From contig JAVKDO010000149.1 of assembly GCA_040222235.1 (NCBI GenBank), positions 1 through 64,000 of the forward strand: DNA of 64,000 bases. The letters run 5' to 3'. Position 1 is the first letter of the stretch. The number at the start of each line of letters is the position of its first letter. This DNA comes from UBA6059 sp040222235 (GTDB taxonomy: Bacteria > Bacteroidota > Bacteroidia > Cytophagales > Cyclobacteriaceae). The notes under the pieces were generated by a model. It was not told the origin of the DNA. It was given only the letters and a program-made list of their open reading frames with translations, and did not search any database. Positions 54,627 through 63,019 of the stretch are shown piece by piece. A program made the translations under genes and the position numbers.

Positions 54627-57600
54627 TTACGGAATACTCTCCTCAAAATCTGAACTAATCACACCTACTCCCGCATCGTTCAATGACTCATTAAATGACG
54701 GGATGTCCTTATTGAGCATCTCCTGATACTGCGCTTCCAACGTTTTCCACTGTCCCTCAAGTAGCTGAAACTGCTCTTGAGAGCCTTTGGTCACGAACGG
54801 AACATTGCTATTCAATTGCCCATTGACGAATAGATAGGAGGCGGTCAACTTATTCTCAAAATTGATAGTGTCGTCATAAGCCTCCGATTTTCTCTGCACG
54901 AGCTCCTCATCCCAGTTGGTCAGTTTTTTGAGCAGTTCCTTGCCTTGACTGATGAGTTCCTGGTATCGCGGATCATCGGTCAGTCTTTCTACTATAGCTT
55001 CTACCTGATCACGCACTTTAGACAAGCTATTAACTTTCGTATGAATATCCGTGACTCTCTGTTCTATTGAAGACATGGTTTCATGCTGAAGTTGATAGTC
55101 AGCTGCTGTTGCTTCTATCAATGGATTGGCCATGATGGTGAAGCTTGAGGAAGAGGACTGATCTCCGGCCTTCAGGGTCACCGAATACTCACCAGGAGCT
55201 GCTTTATGGCCGCCATATCTACCTTCGATATACACCGTTGGCACTCCAGCGATCGTCGGATAGCGCATATCCCATACGATGCGATTCAAACCCACGCTGT
55301 TGGATAGAAGTGGATCAGCAGATGGACCACCTGGGTAAGAGACAAATGAAGGATCCTTAGTTGAGGAAAGCTTGCGTACCAGGTTGCCATCACCGTCTTT
55401 TATTTCTAACTCAAGCGCTAAAGAATCTGCATCCAGATTGTAGTAAATCACTACGCCAGAAGCAGGATTGACTCCTGTATAAGCACTCATACCATCTACA
55501 TCCGGCGAAGAACTGTTCAGCTCACTTCCTCCAGATACGCGGTAGGCATCTTCAGGTTGGTAGAGTTTAAATTCATTGGTAGCCCCAGCATATTGCCTGA
55601 TAAGGCCCAGGTCATCCAGTACCCAGAATGATCGACCCTGGGTGGCTGCCACAAGGTCACCATGTCTGACTATCAGGTCAGTGATCGGTACGATAGGTAA
55701 GTTAAGCTGAAGTGCGGTCCAGTTTTGACCACCATTGAAGGAGACATAGACACCCATTTCCGTACCCGTAAATAGAAGGTCTTTGCGTTCTTCGTCTTCA
55801 CGAACTACACGACCATAAGATCCATAAGGCAAGCCATTACTAATATTAGTCCAAGTCTGGCCATAATCGGTGGTCTTGTACATCGCAGGCGTAAAGTCGT
55901 TAAACTTATATCTGGTAGTAGCGATATAGGCTGTCGCCGGATCGTGTGGAGAAACCTCAATGGCATTGATCAGACATTCCTTCAAGCCTGCTGGAGTGAC
56001 ATTCGTCCAATTGTCGCCACCATCGCGTGTGATCTGTACATAGCCATCGTCACTTCCTGTCCAGATAACTCCTTTTTCATGCGGAGATTCCACCACGTAG
56101 CTCAACGTACCGTAGTTCTCACCACCAGCACCTTCGTTGGTATAAGGGAATCCTCCCAGGCCTTGTTTGCTGTCTTCATTGCGTGTCAAGTCTGGAGAGA
56201 CCTCTTCCCAGCTGATTCCGCGATCTTTTGTTTTCAACAATACCTGAGCACCATGATAATAGACATTGGACTCATGCTTTGACCAGATGATTGGGGCATT
56301 CCAGTTGAAGCGGTATTTCATATCTCTGGCTTCCATGGCCAGGTACTGGATCGGCGCTGACATTACTCTATTGCCTTCCCCGAGTCGGGTGTCCAAGACG
56401 TTGATTGCACCTTGATAACTTCCCCCCATTACATACCTCGGGTTGTCAGGATCGTAAGCTAAAAAAGCACTCTCACCACCTGCCGAACGTGTCCAATGGT
56501 GCTTGTCAATGTCACTACCATTTGGGTTCCTATGAGGAATCATCACAGAGGAATTATCCTGTTGACCACCGTATATGCGATAAGGAAATACGTTATCGAC
56601 ATTCACTCTATAAAACTGAGCTGTTGGCATATTGTCCTGCCGTGACCAGGTGTCGCCCTGATTGAAGCTGATACCAGCACCACCGTCATTAGAGATGACA
56701 AGATTTTTGCCGTTATCTGGATTGATCCATAGATCATGGAAGTCACCGTGGGTACCGGTCATTCTCGACCAGCTCTTGCCGCCATCTATAGATTTCAACG
56801 CATGTGGGCTGAGAACATAGACCGTGTTTTCGTCCGTAGGATCAGCGAATACTTCAGTATAATACCAAGCTCTCATAGTGAGACGATGATCTCTACTGAC
56901 CCTACTCCAGGTTTTACCTCCATTGCTCGAGGCAAACAATCCACCCTGATCTTTCTGTGTATCACTTTCTACAATGGCATAGACCTTGTCAGGATTATCT
57001 CTACTTACGGAGATGCCAATTTTACCTAGTTCCTTTGGTAGACCTTCCTGAATCTTGAACCAGGTTTCTCCACTATCCACGGATTTGTATATGCCACTTC
57101 CGGGTCCACCGCTGACAACTTGCCAAGGCAGGCGTCTGTGATCCCACATCGCAGCATACAGGATGCGGGGATTGGTCATATCCATAGAAAGACTGCTCGC
57201 GCCAGAGTTCTGATCTACATAGAGTACTTTTCTCCATGTCTCACCTCCGTCTGTACTTTTATATATTCCTCGTTCCTCGGTCGGGCCATGTACTGCGCCT
57301 TGTGCCGCTACATATACAATATCAGGATTATTGGGATGGATTTTGATATTGGCAATATGCCTTGTGAGCTCGAGCCCTAAATGTTGCCAGGTCTTACCAG
57401 CATCTGTGGACTTGTAGACACCATCGCCATAGGAGGTCATTACGCCACGCGGAGCATGTTCTCCCATGCCTACATAGACTACATTCGGATCACTCTCGGA
57501 TACTGCGATTGCACCTACTGACCCTGTTTTGAAGAAGCCATCCGAGATATTTTCCCATCTGTTGCCTGCGTCATAGGTCTTCCATACACCGCCACCTGTA

Positions 57601-57806
57601 GTGGTCATGTAGTAAGTCATTGGATCACCGATGACACCACTGGATGCTACAGATCTACCTCCGCGGAAGGGGCCGATGTTTCTCCATTTGACAGGTGCGT
57701 AGTGCTCGTTGAGGTCAACCGCAGGTTGAACAGGAGTGGCTTGTTTTCTCCTCTGTGCCCATAGGGTTGATGAGGAGAGCAATAGTAGGATAATTAGATA
57801 TCTCAT
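54627..57806 (-). CDS. Exported BNR/sortilin-like beta-propeller protein
   Basis: 1059 residues with a signal peptide (RYLIILLLLSSSTLWAQ). From about residue 35 a double beta-propeller is built from BNR/Asp-box repeats: KSTDAGKTWQHLG, KSTDGGETWRKVL, KSVDSGETWFKIQ, ASSNGGKTWSRV, KTTDYGQTWTNIS, VSFNGGQNWTALQ. Residues from about 850 are a beta-sandwich (GEYSVTLKAGDQSSSSSFTI) and a helical tail. Often annotated as glycosyl hydrolase or VPS10-domain protein, but no catalytic activity is established for this family. No T9SS sorting domain; periplasmic or outer-membrane location likely. Confidence 0.9.
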   Translation of the reverse strand: MRYLIILLLLSSSTLWAQRRKQATPVQPAVDLNEHYAPVKWRNIGPFRGGRSVASSGVIGDPMTYYMTTTGGGVWKTYDAGNRWENISDGFFKTGSVGAIAVSESDPNVVYVGMGEHAPRGVMTSYGDGVYKSTDAGKTWQHLGLELTRHIANIKIHPNNPDIVYVAAQGAVHGPTEERGIYKSTDGGETWRKVLYVDQNSGASSLSMDMTNPRILYAAMWDHRRLPWQVVSGGPGSGIYKSVDSGETWFKIQEGLPKELGKIGISVSRDNPDKVYAIVESDTQKDQGGLFASSNGGKTWSRVSRDHRLTMRAWYYTEVFADPTDENTVYVLSPHALKSIDGGKSWSRMTGTHGDFHDLWINPDNGKNLVISNDGGAGISFNQGDTWSRQDNMPTAQFYRVNVDNVFPYRIYGGQQDNSSVMIPHRNPNGSDIDKHHWTRSAGGESAFLAYDPDNPRYVMGGSYQGAINVLDTRLGEGNRVMSAPIQYLAMEARDMKYRFNWNAPIIWSKHESNVYYHGAQVLLKTKDRGISWEEVSPDLTRNEDSKQGLGGFPYTNEGAGGENYGTLSYVVESPHEKGVIWTGSDDGYVQITRDGGDNWTNVTPAGLKECLINAIEVSPHDPATAYIATTRYKFNDFTPAMYKTTDYGQTWTNISNGLPYGSYGRVVREDEERKDLLFTGTEMGVYVSFNGGQNWTALQLNLPIVPITDLIVRHGDLVAATQGRSFWVLDDLGLIRQYAGATNEFKLYQPEDAYRVSGGSELNSSSPDVDGMSAYTGVNPASGVVIYYNLDADSLALELEIKDGDGNLVRKLSSTKDPSFVSYPGGPSADPLLSNSVGLNRIVWDMRYPTIAGVPTVYIEGRYGGHKAAPGEYSVTLKAGDQSSSSSFTIMANPLIEATAADYQLQHETMSSIEQRVTDIHTKVNSLSKVRDQVEAIVERLTDDPRYQELISQGKELLKKLTNWDEELVQRKSEAYDDTINFENKLTASYLFVNGQLNSNVPFVTKGSQEQFQLLEGQWKTLEAQYQEMLNKDIPSFNESLNDAGVGVISSDFEESIP

Positions 57807-57932
57807 AGTTTAGACGATTTAATACAATTTAGCTTTAGCTTGAATAGAGGTAAAGCACTATTATTTGGAAGGTAGAGTTAAGTGAGCCTGATTGATTTCC
57901 AAATTAAATGAGCAAAAACTCGCGTCTTGACA

Positions 57933-58526
57933 TCACTCTTGCACAGAATACCCAAGATCACTCAACTCTTCAGCAGTTAAAGACAGCACGTTGACCTCCA
58001 TCGGTACATCAGTGAAGGGTTTGTCTAATGAGTCGGTATCCACTGTCGCAATCGTGTTGAGCACATCAAACCCCTTGAGCATTTGACCAAAAATCATATA
58101 GTCACCATCGAGCCTGGGAATGCCATCTTCATTATGCACAATGTACAGTTGACAACCGGCAGATAACTTCTCGGCATTGCCGTCTCTGCCTGCACCCAAT
58201 GCGCCGTAGACGTGCTTGATGGTATCGTTGAACTCTGGCTTGAGCAGATAAGGTGAATCAGCAAATCCTTCCGGTGTATCGGGACATCCACCCTGGATCA
58301 CGAACCCCTCGATCACACGATTAAAAGTATAGTCATGCCAGTAGCGCTCATTTGCCAGCTTGATAAAGCTCTTCTTATGGATAGGCGTCTCATCATACAA
58401 CCAGAAGAGCATTTCGCCTTGTGGGGTTTTGATTTGTCCTACCGGAAAGGTCTCAGGCTCCTTAGGAGGAGCCGAGCAAGCCAGGACAATAAACAGTAGT
58501 AGGAGAGGTTGGAGTCGGTGTATCAT
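57933..58526 (-). CDS. Cyclophilin-type peptidyl-prolyl isomerase, lipoprotein
   Basis: 197 residues. A lipoprotein signal ends at VLAC in LLLLFIVLACSAPPK. The cyclophilin domain (about 30-185) contains YTFNRVIEGFVIQGGCPD, SAGCQLYIVH and MIFGQMLKGFDVLNTIATVD. The catalytic Arg is present in FNRVI and the conserved F-x-I-Q-G-G is intact. It speeds proline cis/trans isomerisation in folding periplasmic or outer-membrane proteins. The operator-like array at 58626-58772 lies 100-246 bp upstream of its start. Confidence 0.92.
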   Translation of the reverse strand: MIHRLQPLLLLFIVLACSAPPKEPETFPVGQIKTPQGEMLFWLYDETPIHKKSFIKLANERYWHDYTFNRVIEGFVIQGGCPDTPEGFADSPYLLKPEFNDTIKHVYGALGAGRDGNAEKLSAGCQLYIVHNEDGIPRLDGDYMIFGQMLKGFDVLNTIATVDTDSLDKPFTDVPMEVNVLSLTAEELSDLGYSVQE

Positions 58527-58625
58527 CCGCTGAAATTAGGGCTTGTTGGGTTGAGTTGCAAGTAGGACGGTTACTAGTCAACGGAGGGACTTCAAAGATG
58601 AACCGATCTACCTCGCAAGCGGAAT

Positions 58626-58772
58626 TGAAAACCTATTTGGCTAACAAATGCATCGTGGCGTATCAAATGTTAACCAGATTGGTTAACAATTTTATTTTTT
58701 TGCTGTGAATGTTAACCTTTTAGGCTAACCACTACTTTCATTAAGTGCTATTGTTGATCAATTTGGTTAACA
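58626..58772. promoter_or_regulatory. Four-site operator-like array with exact 42-bp spacing
   Basis: Four inverted-repeat sites, each 7-N5-7: GAAAACC/GGCTAAC (58627-58645), GTTAACC/GGTTAAC (58669-58687), GTTAACC/GGCTAAC (58711-58729), GTTGATC/GGTTAAC (58753-58771). Centres are 58636, 58678, 58720 and 58762, exactly 42 bp (four helical turns) apart. The outer base T before each left half is also conserved. It lies between the XRE regulator stop and the cyclophilin start. The regulator that binds it is not known; the adjacent XRE protein is the obvious candidate. Confidence 0.8.
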
Positions 58773-58812
58773 ATCGAGTCTTGTAAGTGACTCGTCGGGT
58801 CTTTGAGGTGGG

Positions 58813-59097
58813 TTAGCGCTGCTGCGCTGCTCTCAGTTGCTTTAGCTGGGAGGTGATCTGAAGCTTCATGTACTCCTCGGCGGGTACTCCGAGAATGGCT
58901 TCCAGCCGTAGGGCGAGCTTTGGTGTGAAGTTGCGTGTTCCATTGACATAGCGGGAAAGCACACCTCGCGATACGCCCAGTTGCTTTGCCACTTCCACAT
59001 GCAGTATGCCTTTGTTATCCATGACTTGTCGCAGGAGTTGGCCGGCTGTTGTGGGAGCGGATGTCGGGTTAGCGGATGTATTTTCTTGGGGATCCAT
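58813..59097 (-). CDS. XRE-family helix-turn-helix regulator
   Basis: 94 residues. A Pro/Thr/Ser-rich N-terminus (SANPTSAPTT) is followed by an XRE/HigA-like helix-turn-helix (about 18-75): QLLRQVMDNKGILHVEVAKQ, LGVSRGVLSRYVNGTRNFTP, LALRLEAILGVPAEEY. HigA-type antitoxins have this size, but no HigB toxin is adjacent. It starts 20 bp after the DUF3784 gene, with which it is probably co-transcribed. It lies next to the four-site array, which it may bind. Confidence 0.88.
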   Translation of the reverse strand: MDPQENTSANPTSAPTTAGQLLRQVMDNKGILHVEVAKQLGVSRGVLSRYVNGTRNFTPKLALRLEAILGVPAEEYMKLQITSQLKQLRAAQQR

Positions 59098-59117
59098 GTT
59101 AGTACTTTTAAGCCAGC

Positions 59118-59474
59118 TTATTTATGCTTCGAAGCATAAGAGTGAATGAACATTGAAAAACATCCGACTATAATTATACTTGGGATAACTACATCAAGAT
59201 AATCAGTCAAACCAAGTGAGTTTAGAATTGGCCCTGCGATCGTGACCAATATTCCTACTATAATAAAAGTGGTTTTCATGCGATTAGCCACCTTATCAAT
59301 AGCTACTTGTCCTTTCTGCTCAGCCGACAATGAATCGTATCCAGCTATTAAGTGAGGGTACTTCTTGACGAGAAACCCAAGAAGTATCAAAAATGCACCT
59401 GCTATTGAATGTATTGTAATCATGATCACTTGGGCTATTGCGTCTAGTGAGTCGCCATCAGGAATTGTAGGCAA
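59118..59474 (-). CDS. DUF3784-like small membrane protein
   Basis: 118 residues with three transmembrane segments (VIMITIHSIAGAFLILLGFL, TTFIIVGILVTIAGPIL, LDVVIPSIIIVGCFSMFIH). The loop KKYPHLIAGYDSLSAEQKGQ is the DUF3784 mark (K-P-LIAGY). Function unknown across the family. Upstream of and in line with the XRE regulator gene. Confidence 0.75.
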   Translation of the reverse strand: MPTIPDGDSLDAIAQVIMITIHSIAGAFLILLGFLVKKYPHLIAGYDSLSAEQKGQVAIDKVANRMKTTFIIVGILVTIAGPILNSLGLTDYLDVVIPSIIIVGCFSMFIHSYASKHK

Positions 59475-59625
59475 TGCTGCTCATCCAGCTTTGTCTTTAC
59501 CTAAGTTAGACTACTCGAAAGCCATTGTCAATAGCTTAAGTTGATTCTGCTCATTCACCTCTGAGCTCAGACAAATCCGTTAATCAAGTATATTTTGATA
59601 TTCGAATTTGTCCAATATCTTTGAA

Positions 59626-60093
59626 ATGTTGATAAACGATGACGAACATAATCAGTGGCCGCTACGTTATCGCACCGAAAGCATTACTAATATGGGATTG
59701 ACGCTAAAGATTAAGACCAATTCATCAGGCCCCAACGAACTCCGGGTCAACAAGTCAAAAGGTGAGGTGATGGGTAATTTTAATGTATTTATCATCGAAG
59801 ACACAAAGCACATAGTGGCATATTGTCCAGTTTTTGAAATGACTGGGTATGGCCAAACTGAGGATGAAGCGAACGAAATGCTGAAAGAGAGTATTACCGA
59901 GTATTTCGCTGCTTTGCTTAACCTCAAGGAAAAACAGTTGGTATCTGAGTTGGCATCATTGGGCTGGCATCAAGATAAATATGCACACAAGCAGTTTGTG
60001 TCAGACGCAGTGGTCGGTCGCGATGGCGTGCTCCGCAATTTTGATTTACCAGAAAACACTCGCATTACTGAACAGCAAATGTCTACGGCTTAA
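59626..60093 (+). CDS. HicB-like antitoxin
   Basis: 155 residues from the ATG at 59626. The core (NFNVFIIEDTKHIVAYCPVF, GYGQTEDEANEMLKESITEY) matches the partial RNase-H-like HicB fold, in which a strand with a central Asp and CP motif is followed by a helix with T-x-x-EA. It is longer than a minimal HicB. Its stop overlaps the next start as TAATG, so the two are coupled. It probably neutralises the HicA-like protein and may bind its own promoter. Gene order is hicB then hicA. Confidence 0.72.
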   Translation: MLINDDEHNQWPLRYRTESITNMGLTLKIKTNSSGPNELRVNKSKGEVMGNFNVFIIEDTKHIVAYCPVFEMTGYGQTEDEANEMLKESITEYFAALLNLKEKQLVSELASLGWHQDKYAHKQFVSDAVVGRDGVLRNFDLPENTRITEQQMSTA

Positions 60094-60326
60094 TGGGTGG
60101 GATTCCTCCCATACCTACTCGGTGCTTTGAAAAATGGCTTGAACAAAGAGGTTGCAAAGAGCAGAAAGGTACTAATCACCGAAAGTTTAAGTGCCCCAAT
60201 TGCATAAGATCACTCACCCTTGATAGGAGCGATAAAGAGGTTCCACATATGCACGTCAAAACCAATATCCGACTACTAGGATGGTCTATGGTACAGTTCA
60301 AAAAATGGCAGCAGATTAATTGCTGA
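60093..60326 (+). CDS. HicA-like mRNA interferase toxin with Cys pair
   Basis: 77 residues. The dsRBD-like HicA pattern is present: a first helix (CFEKWLEQRGCKEQ), the catalytic His region KGTNHRKFKCP (like GSHHKY in HicA), and a final segment with HMHVKTNIRLLGWSMVQFKKW. Between the strands sits CPNC plus other Cys residues, a possible zinc site not typical of HicA. Translationally coupled to the HicB-like gene. Activity would be ribosome-independent mRNA cleavage; not shown. Confidence 0.7.
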   Translation: MGGIPPIPTRCFEKWLEQRGCKEQKGTNHRKFKCPNCIRSLTLDRSDKEVPHMHVKTNIRLLGWSMVQFKKWQQINC

Positions 60327-60477
60327 TGAGACCCTTGAACCTCCGAGCCAAGGTTTCCAACAGCTCGGCTTTGCGAATGACGTGAAGCAGATTTATAGTC
60401 AATAGGTTGGAGGTGCGATTGTCTCGCTCCGTTACACCTGGAAATACGAATCATTGAGGTAGTGATAAGTTCAAGGT

Positions 60478-61464
60478 TCAATTCCAGACTCTATTAATAA
60501 ACTCAAAAGCATTTTGACGACTCAGTTTATTTGCTATATCCGCTGAAAACCTGGTCAATACTTCTTCCAAAATATCCGGATAACACGTCGCGCTCTCATG
60601 TTCGACATGATAAAAAGGTGCCCTGGTTTGATCGGGATGCTCACCAGTATAGAAGAAGTCGGCCCCCATGCAGACTGCATCTTCTCCTCCCAAGTCAAGG
60701 CCATACTGGATATGATCATACATCGCTTCCGGCTCGTCATCATTTATGAAAGCCCTTACGAAATTGACTCCAATGACTCCTCCCCTTGTGCTAACCTCTT
60801 TGGCGAGTTCATCGGGTAGATTGCGCGGATGATCGAAGACCGGACGGTAGTTGGAATGACTAGCTAGGATGGGGATATCCAGACTATGCTTCGTCAAATG
60901 CTCGAGTATTCCATGCGCCAGCGCATCACTCGTGTGGGAGAAGTCAATCGCTATCTTTCTTCCATTGATGTAATTAAGCAATGCCTTGCCATCTTCTTTC
61001 AGACCTATCTTACTAAAGTTACCGCCACCAAACCTATTCTCTGTATGATGTGTCATGCTGATATAAAGCACCCGTTCGGTGTTGCTGATGATCTCCTCCA
61101 ATTTCTTAAAGCCGCTATCCAAGGGTTCGTCTTCTTCACAGAACCCCGAGCCACTCTCTATTGCAGCAACAAGTCCTATTCGCGGTAGCGCTGGCACATC
61201 GTTAATATTATCAGGGGTGATCAGTGCCACCTGCTTTTCATACCTGGAGAACAAGCCTTTGAATATGCGGCTTTGGTTGAGGCCCAACTCAGAGCTGCCT
61301 TTTTTGGTAGCTGTATAAATCGCCAGTACTTGGAGCTTCACATTGCCTTCCGCCAATGCAGGAAAAGAGCAGCCGAGGGCATCTTTTCGTTGCGGATCAG
61401 GGTTGGGTGCACTATTCAGATAGGAGAGCAAGTCACAGTGCATGTCAATGATTGGGTACGGCAT
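60478..61464 (-). CDS. Membrane-dipeptidase-like metallopeptidase (M19)
   Basis: 328 residues. Metal ligands of the M19 fold are visible: DMHCD near the N-terminus, the bridging Glu region VAAIESGSG, MTHHTENRFGGG, and the late motifs AIDFSHTSDA and ASHSNYRPVFDHPRNLPDEL. It hydrolyses dipeptides, possibly D-containing or modified ones. No signal peptide, so probably cytoplasmic. Shorter than renal dipeptidase but normal for bacterial members. Confidence 0.92.
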   Translation of the reverse strand: MPYPIIDMHCDLLSYLNSAPNPDPQRKDALGCSFPALAEGNVKLQVLAIYTATKKGSSELGLNQSRIFKGLFSRYEKQVALITPDNINDVPALPRIGLVAAIESGSGFCEEDEPLDSGFKKLEEIISNTERVLYISMTHHTENRFGGGNFSKIGLKEDGKALLNYINGRKIAIDFSHTSDALAHGILEHLTKHSLDIPILASHSNYRPVFDHPRNLPDELAKEVSTRGGVIGVNFVRAFINDDEPEAMYDHIQYGLDLGGEDAVCMGADFFYTGEHPDQTRAPFYHVEHESATCYPDILEEVLTRFSADIANKLSRQNAFEFINRVWN

Positions 61465-61616
61465 ATCTGAGTTATTTAGGATAATGTATGGTTAGCTTCA
61501 AATCTATGCAATAGCCGATCGATTCTGGTAAGAAGACTTGATTCTGGTAACAGTGTATGGATAAAAATTGTCCATCTTTATCAACAACCCTATGTCGCGA
61601 TTATCGTGTAGCTGCT

Positions 61617-62663
61617 ATGAAGATTTTTGAATGTGGGCATTGTCAATATCCGTTATATTTTGAGAACAGCAGTTGCGAAAACTGCAACCACCTTTCGGGG
61701 TACCGAGACACTGATCGTAAGATGCTCACCTTCGATCCTTTGAGATCTACATTGATCTCCGATCGTGAGCAGATTGAATATCGATACTGCAGCAATCAGC
61801 AGTATGGTGTCTGCAACTGGCTGGTGGAGAAGGATGACCATAATCAATACTGTAGCGCATGTCAGCTCAACCGCACGGTTCCGAATCTCTCCGAGCAGGA
61901 GAACTTTGAGCGTTGGCGAAATCTGGAAGTCGCCAAGCATCGACTGATCTATCAACTTCAGAAAATAGGATTGGCTTTGCCTAGTAAAATGACTGAAAAT
62001 GATGGGCTGTGCTTTGACTTTGTCGCTAAGCAGGGCAATCCCAATCTGATGACTGGGCATGCTGGTGGTGTGATCACCATTCTGCTAAGAGAGGCAGATT
62101 CGGTGCTGAGAGAGCAGGCAAGGAGGCAGATGTTGGAGCCTTATCGCACGTTGATTGGTCACTTGAGACATGAGGTAGGACACTATTTTTGGGAACGGCT
62201 CGTCATGGTCGACCCCAAGGTTCAGTCATCATTTCGTGAGATATTCGGTGACGAGAGTGTGAGCTATGCTGACGCATTGCAACGATACTATCAGGAGGGC
62301 GCACCGGCTGATTGGCAGGGAAGCTTTATTAGTAAATACGCTACATCACATCCATGGGAGGACTGGGCTGAGACGTGGGCGCATTATCTCCACATCATGG
62401 ATATGGTCGAGACAGCTCATTTTTTTGGGCTCAACGTGAACCCAAGTGAGCTGGCACCAGCCATGCGTGCAAAGGTCTCATTTGACCCGTATTCGGCAGT
62501 CGATTTTGATGAGATTATTCAGACGTGTATGCCATTATCCTTTGCGGTGAATAGTATCAATCGGGCCATGGGTATACCGGATGTGTACCCCTTTGTAGTA
62601 TCTCCGGTGGTGGTGCATAAGATGAAATTTATTCATCAACTGCTATTGCAGATGCGCAAGTAG
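61617..62663 (+). CDS. Zinc-ribbon HExxH metallopeptidase (DUF2248/COG4307-like)
   Basis: 348 residues from the ATG at 61617, where the protein begins MKIFECGHCQYPLYFENSSC. The N-terminal zinc ribbon has C-x2-C pairs (CGHC, CENC) and a second Cys set (YCSNQQYGVC, YCSAC). The C-terminal peptidase domain has HEVGHYFWERL (HExxH) and, downstream, DWAETWAHYLHIMD, which can supply the third metal ligand. The family is a conserved bacterial putative zinc peptidase without known substrate. Confidence 0.88.
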   Translation: MKIFECGHCQYPLYFENSSCENCNHLSGYRDTDRKMLTFDPLRSTLISDREQIEYRYCSNQQYGVCNWLVEKDDHNQYCSACQLNRTVPNLSEQENFERWRNLEVAKHRLIYQLQKIGLALPSKMTENDGLCFDFVAKQGNPNLMTGHAGGVITILLREADSVLREQARRQMLEPYRTLIGHLRHEVGHYFWERLVMVDPKVQSSFREIFGDESVSYADALQRYYQEGAPADWQGSFISKYATSHPWEDWAETWAHYLHIMDMVETAHFFGLNVNPSELAPAMRAKVSFDPYSAVDFDEIIQTCMPLSFAVNSINRAMGIPDVYPFVVSPVVVHKMKFIHQLLLQMRK

Positions 62664-63019
62664 TTTTTCAGATGCTTATTCCGAAAAAGGCTATCATCAC
62701 CATATGGGTGTATCTATCCCCAATGCTCTTAAGTTGAAGTTGTTTTTTATGACCTCTCCCTAACCCTCTAAAAGAGAGAGATTTGGCAACTTTACTTAAT
62801 AACCTGAGTTCGATTAATCAAACCTTTAAAAACACTATAAAATTGTCTTTTCGACGGCAGGAGAAACCTTATTATTGCTTAAAACTGAAATGAGAATACA
62901 GTTCTTTCCTCCTTTTTAAGAAGATACCTCCGCTACACTGCGATATGACAATTTTATAGTGTTTTTAAAGTCGAATTCAGAGTAATAGCATTTCCCTTAA
63001 CGGCAGAGCCAAATGCAGG
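62664..63019. other. 356-bp intergenic region
   Basis: It holds a CTCTCCCTAACCCTCTAAAAG-type low-complexity stretch near 62754-62785 and the 147-bp element at 62824-62970. No gene is seen. Confidence 0.6.
62824..62970. repeat. 147-bp dispersed inverted-repeat element, copy 2
   Basis: The left arm (62824-62847, starts CTTTAAAAACAC, ends AAAATTGTC) is the exact reverse complement of the right arm (62947-62970). Arms are 24 bp, core 99 bp. The core starts TTTTCGACGGCAGGAGAAA and ends CTCCGCTACACTGCGATAT. Core ends match the minus-strand reading of copy 1 (7596-7742), but the outer arm sequences are unrelated except for the inner ATTGTC/GACAAT. It lies between convergent genes, as a stand-alone hairpin would. 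Confidence 0.8.

Noticed and set aside
58626..58772. CRISPR or simple tandem repeat
   Set aside because: Only the 19-bp inverted-repeat sites are alike; the between-site sequence differs and the sites are too short and degenerate for CRISPR repeats.
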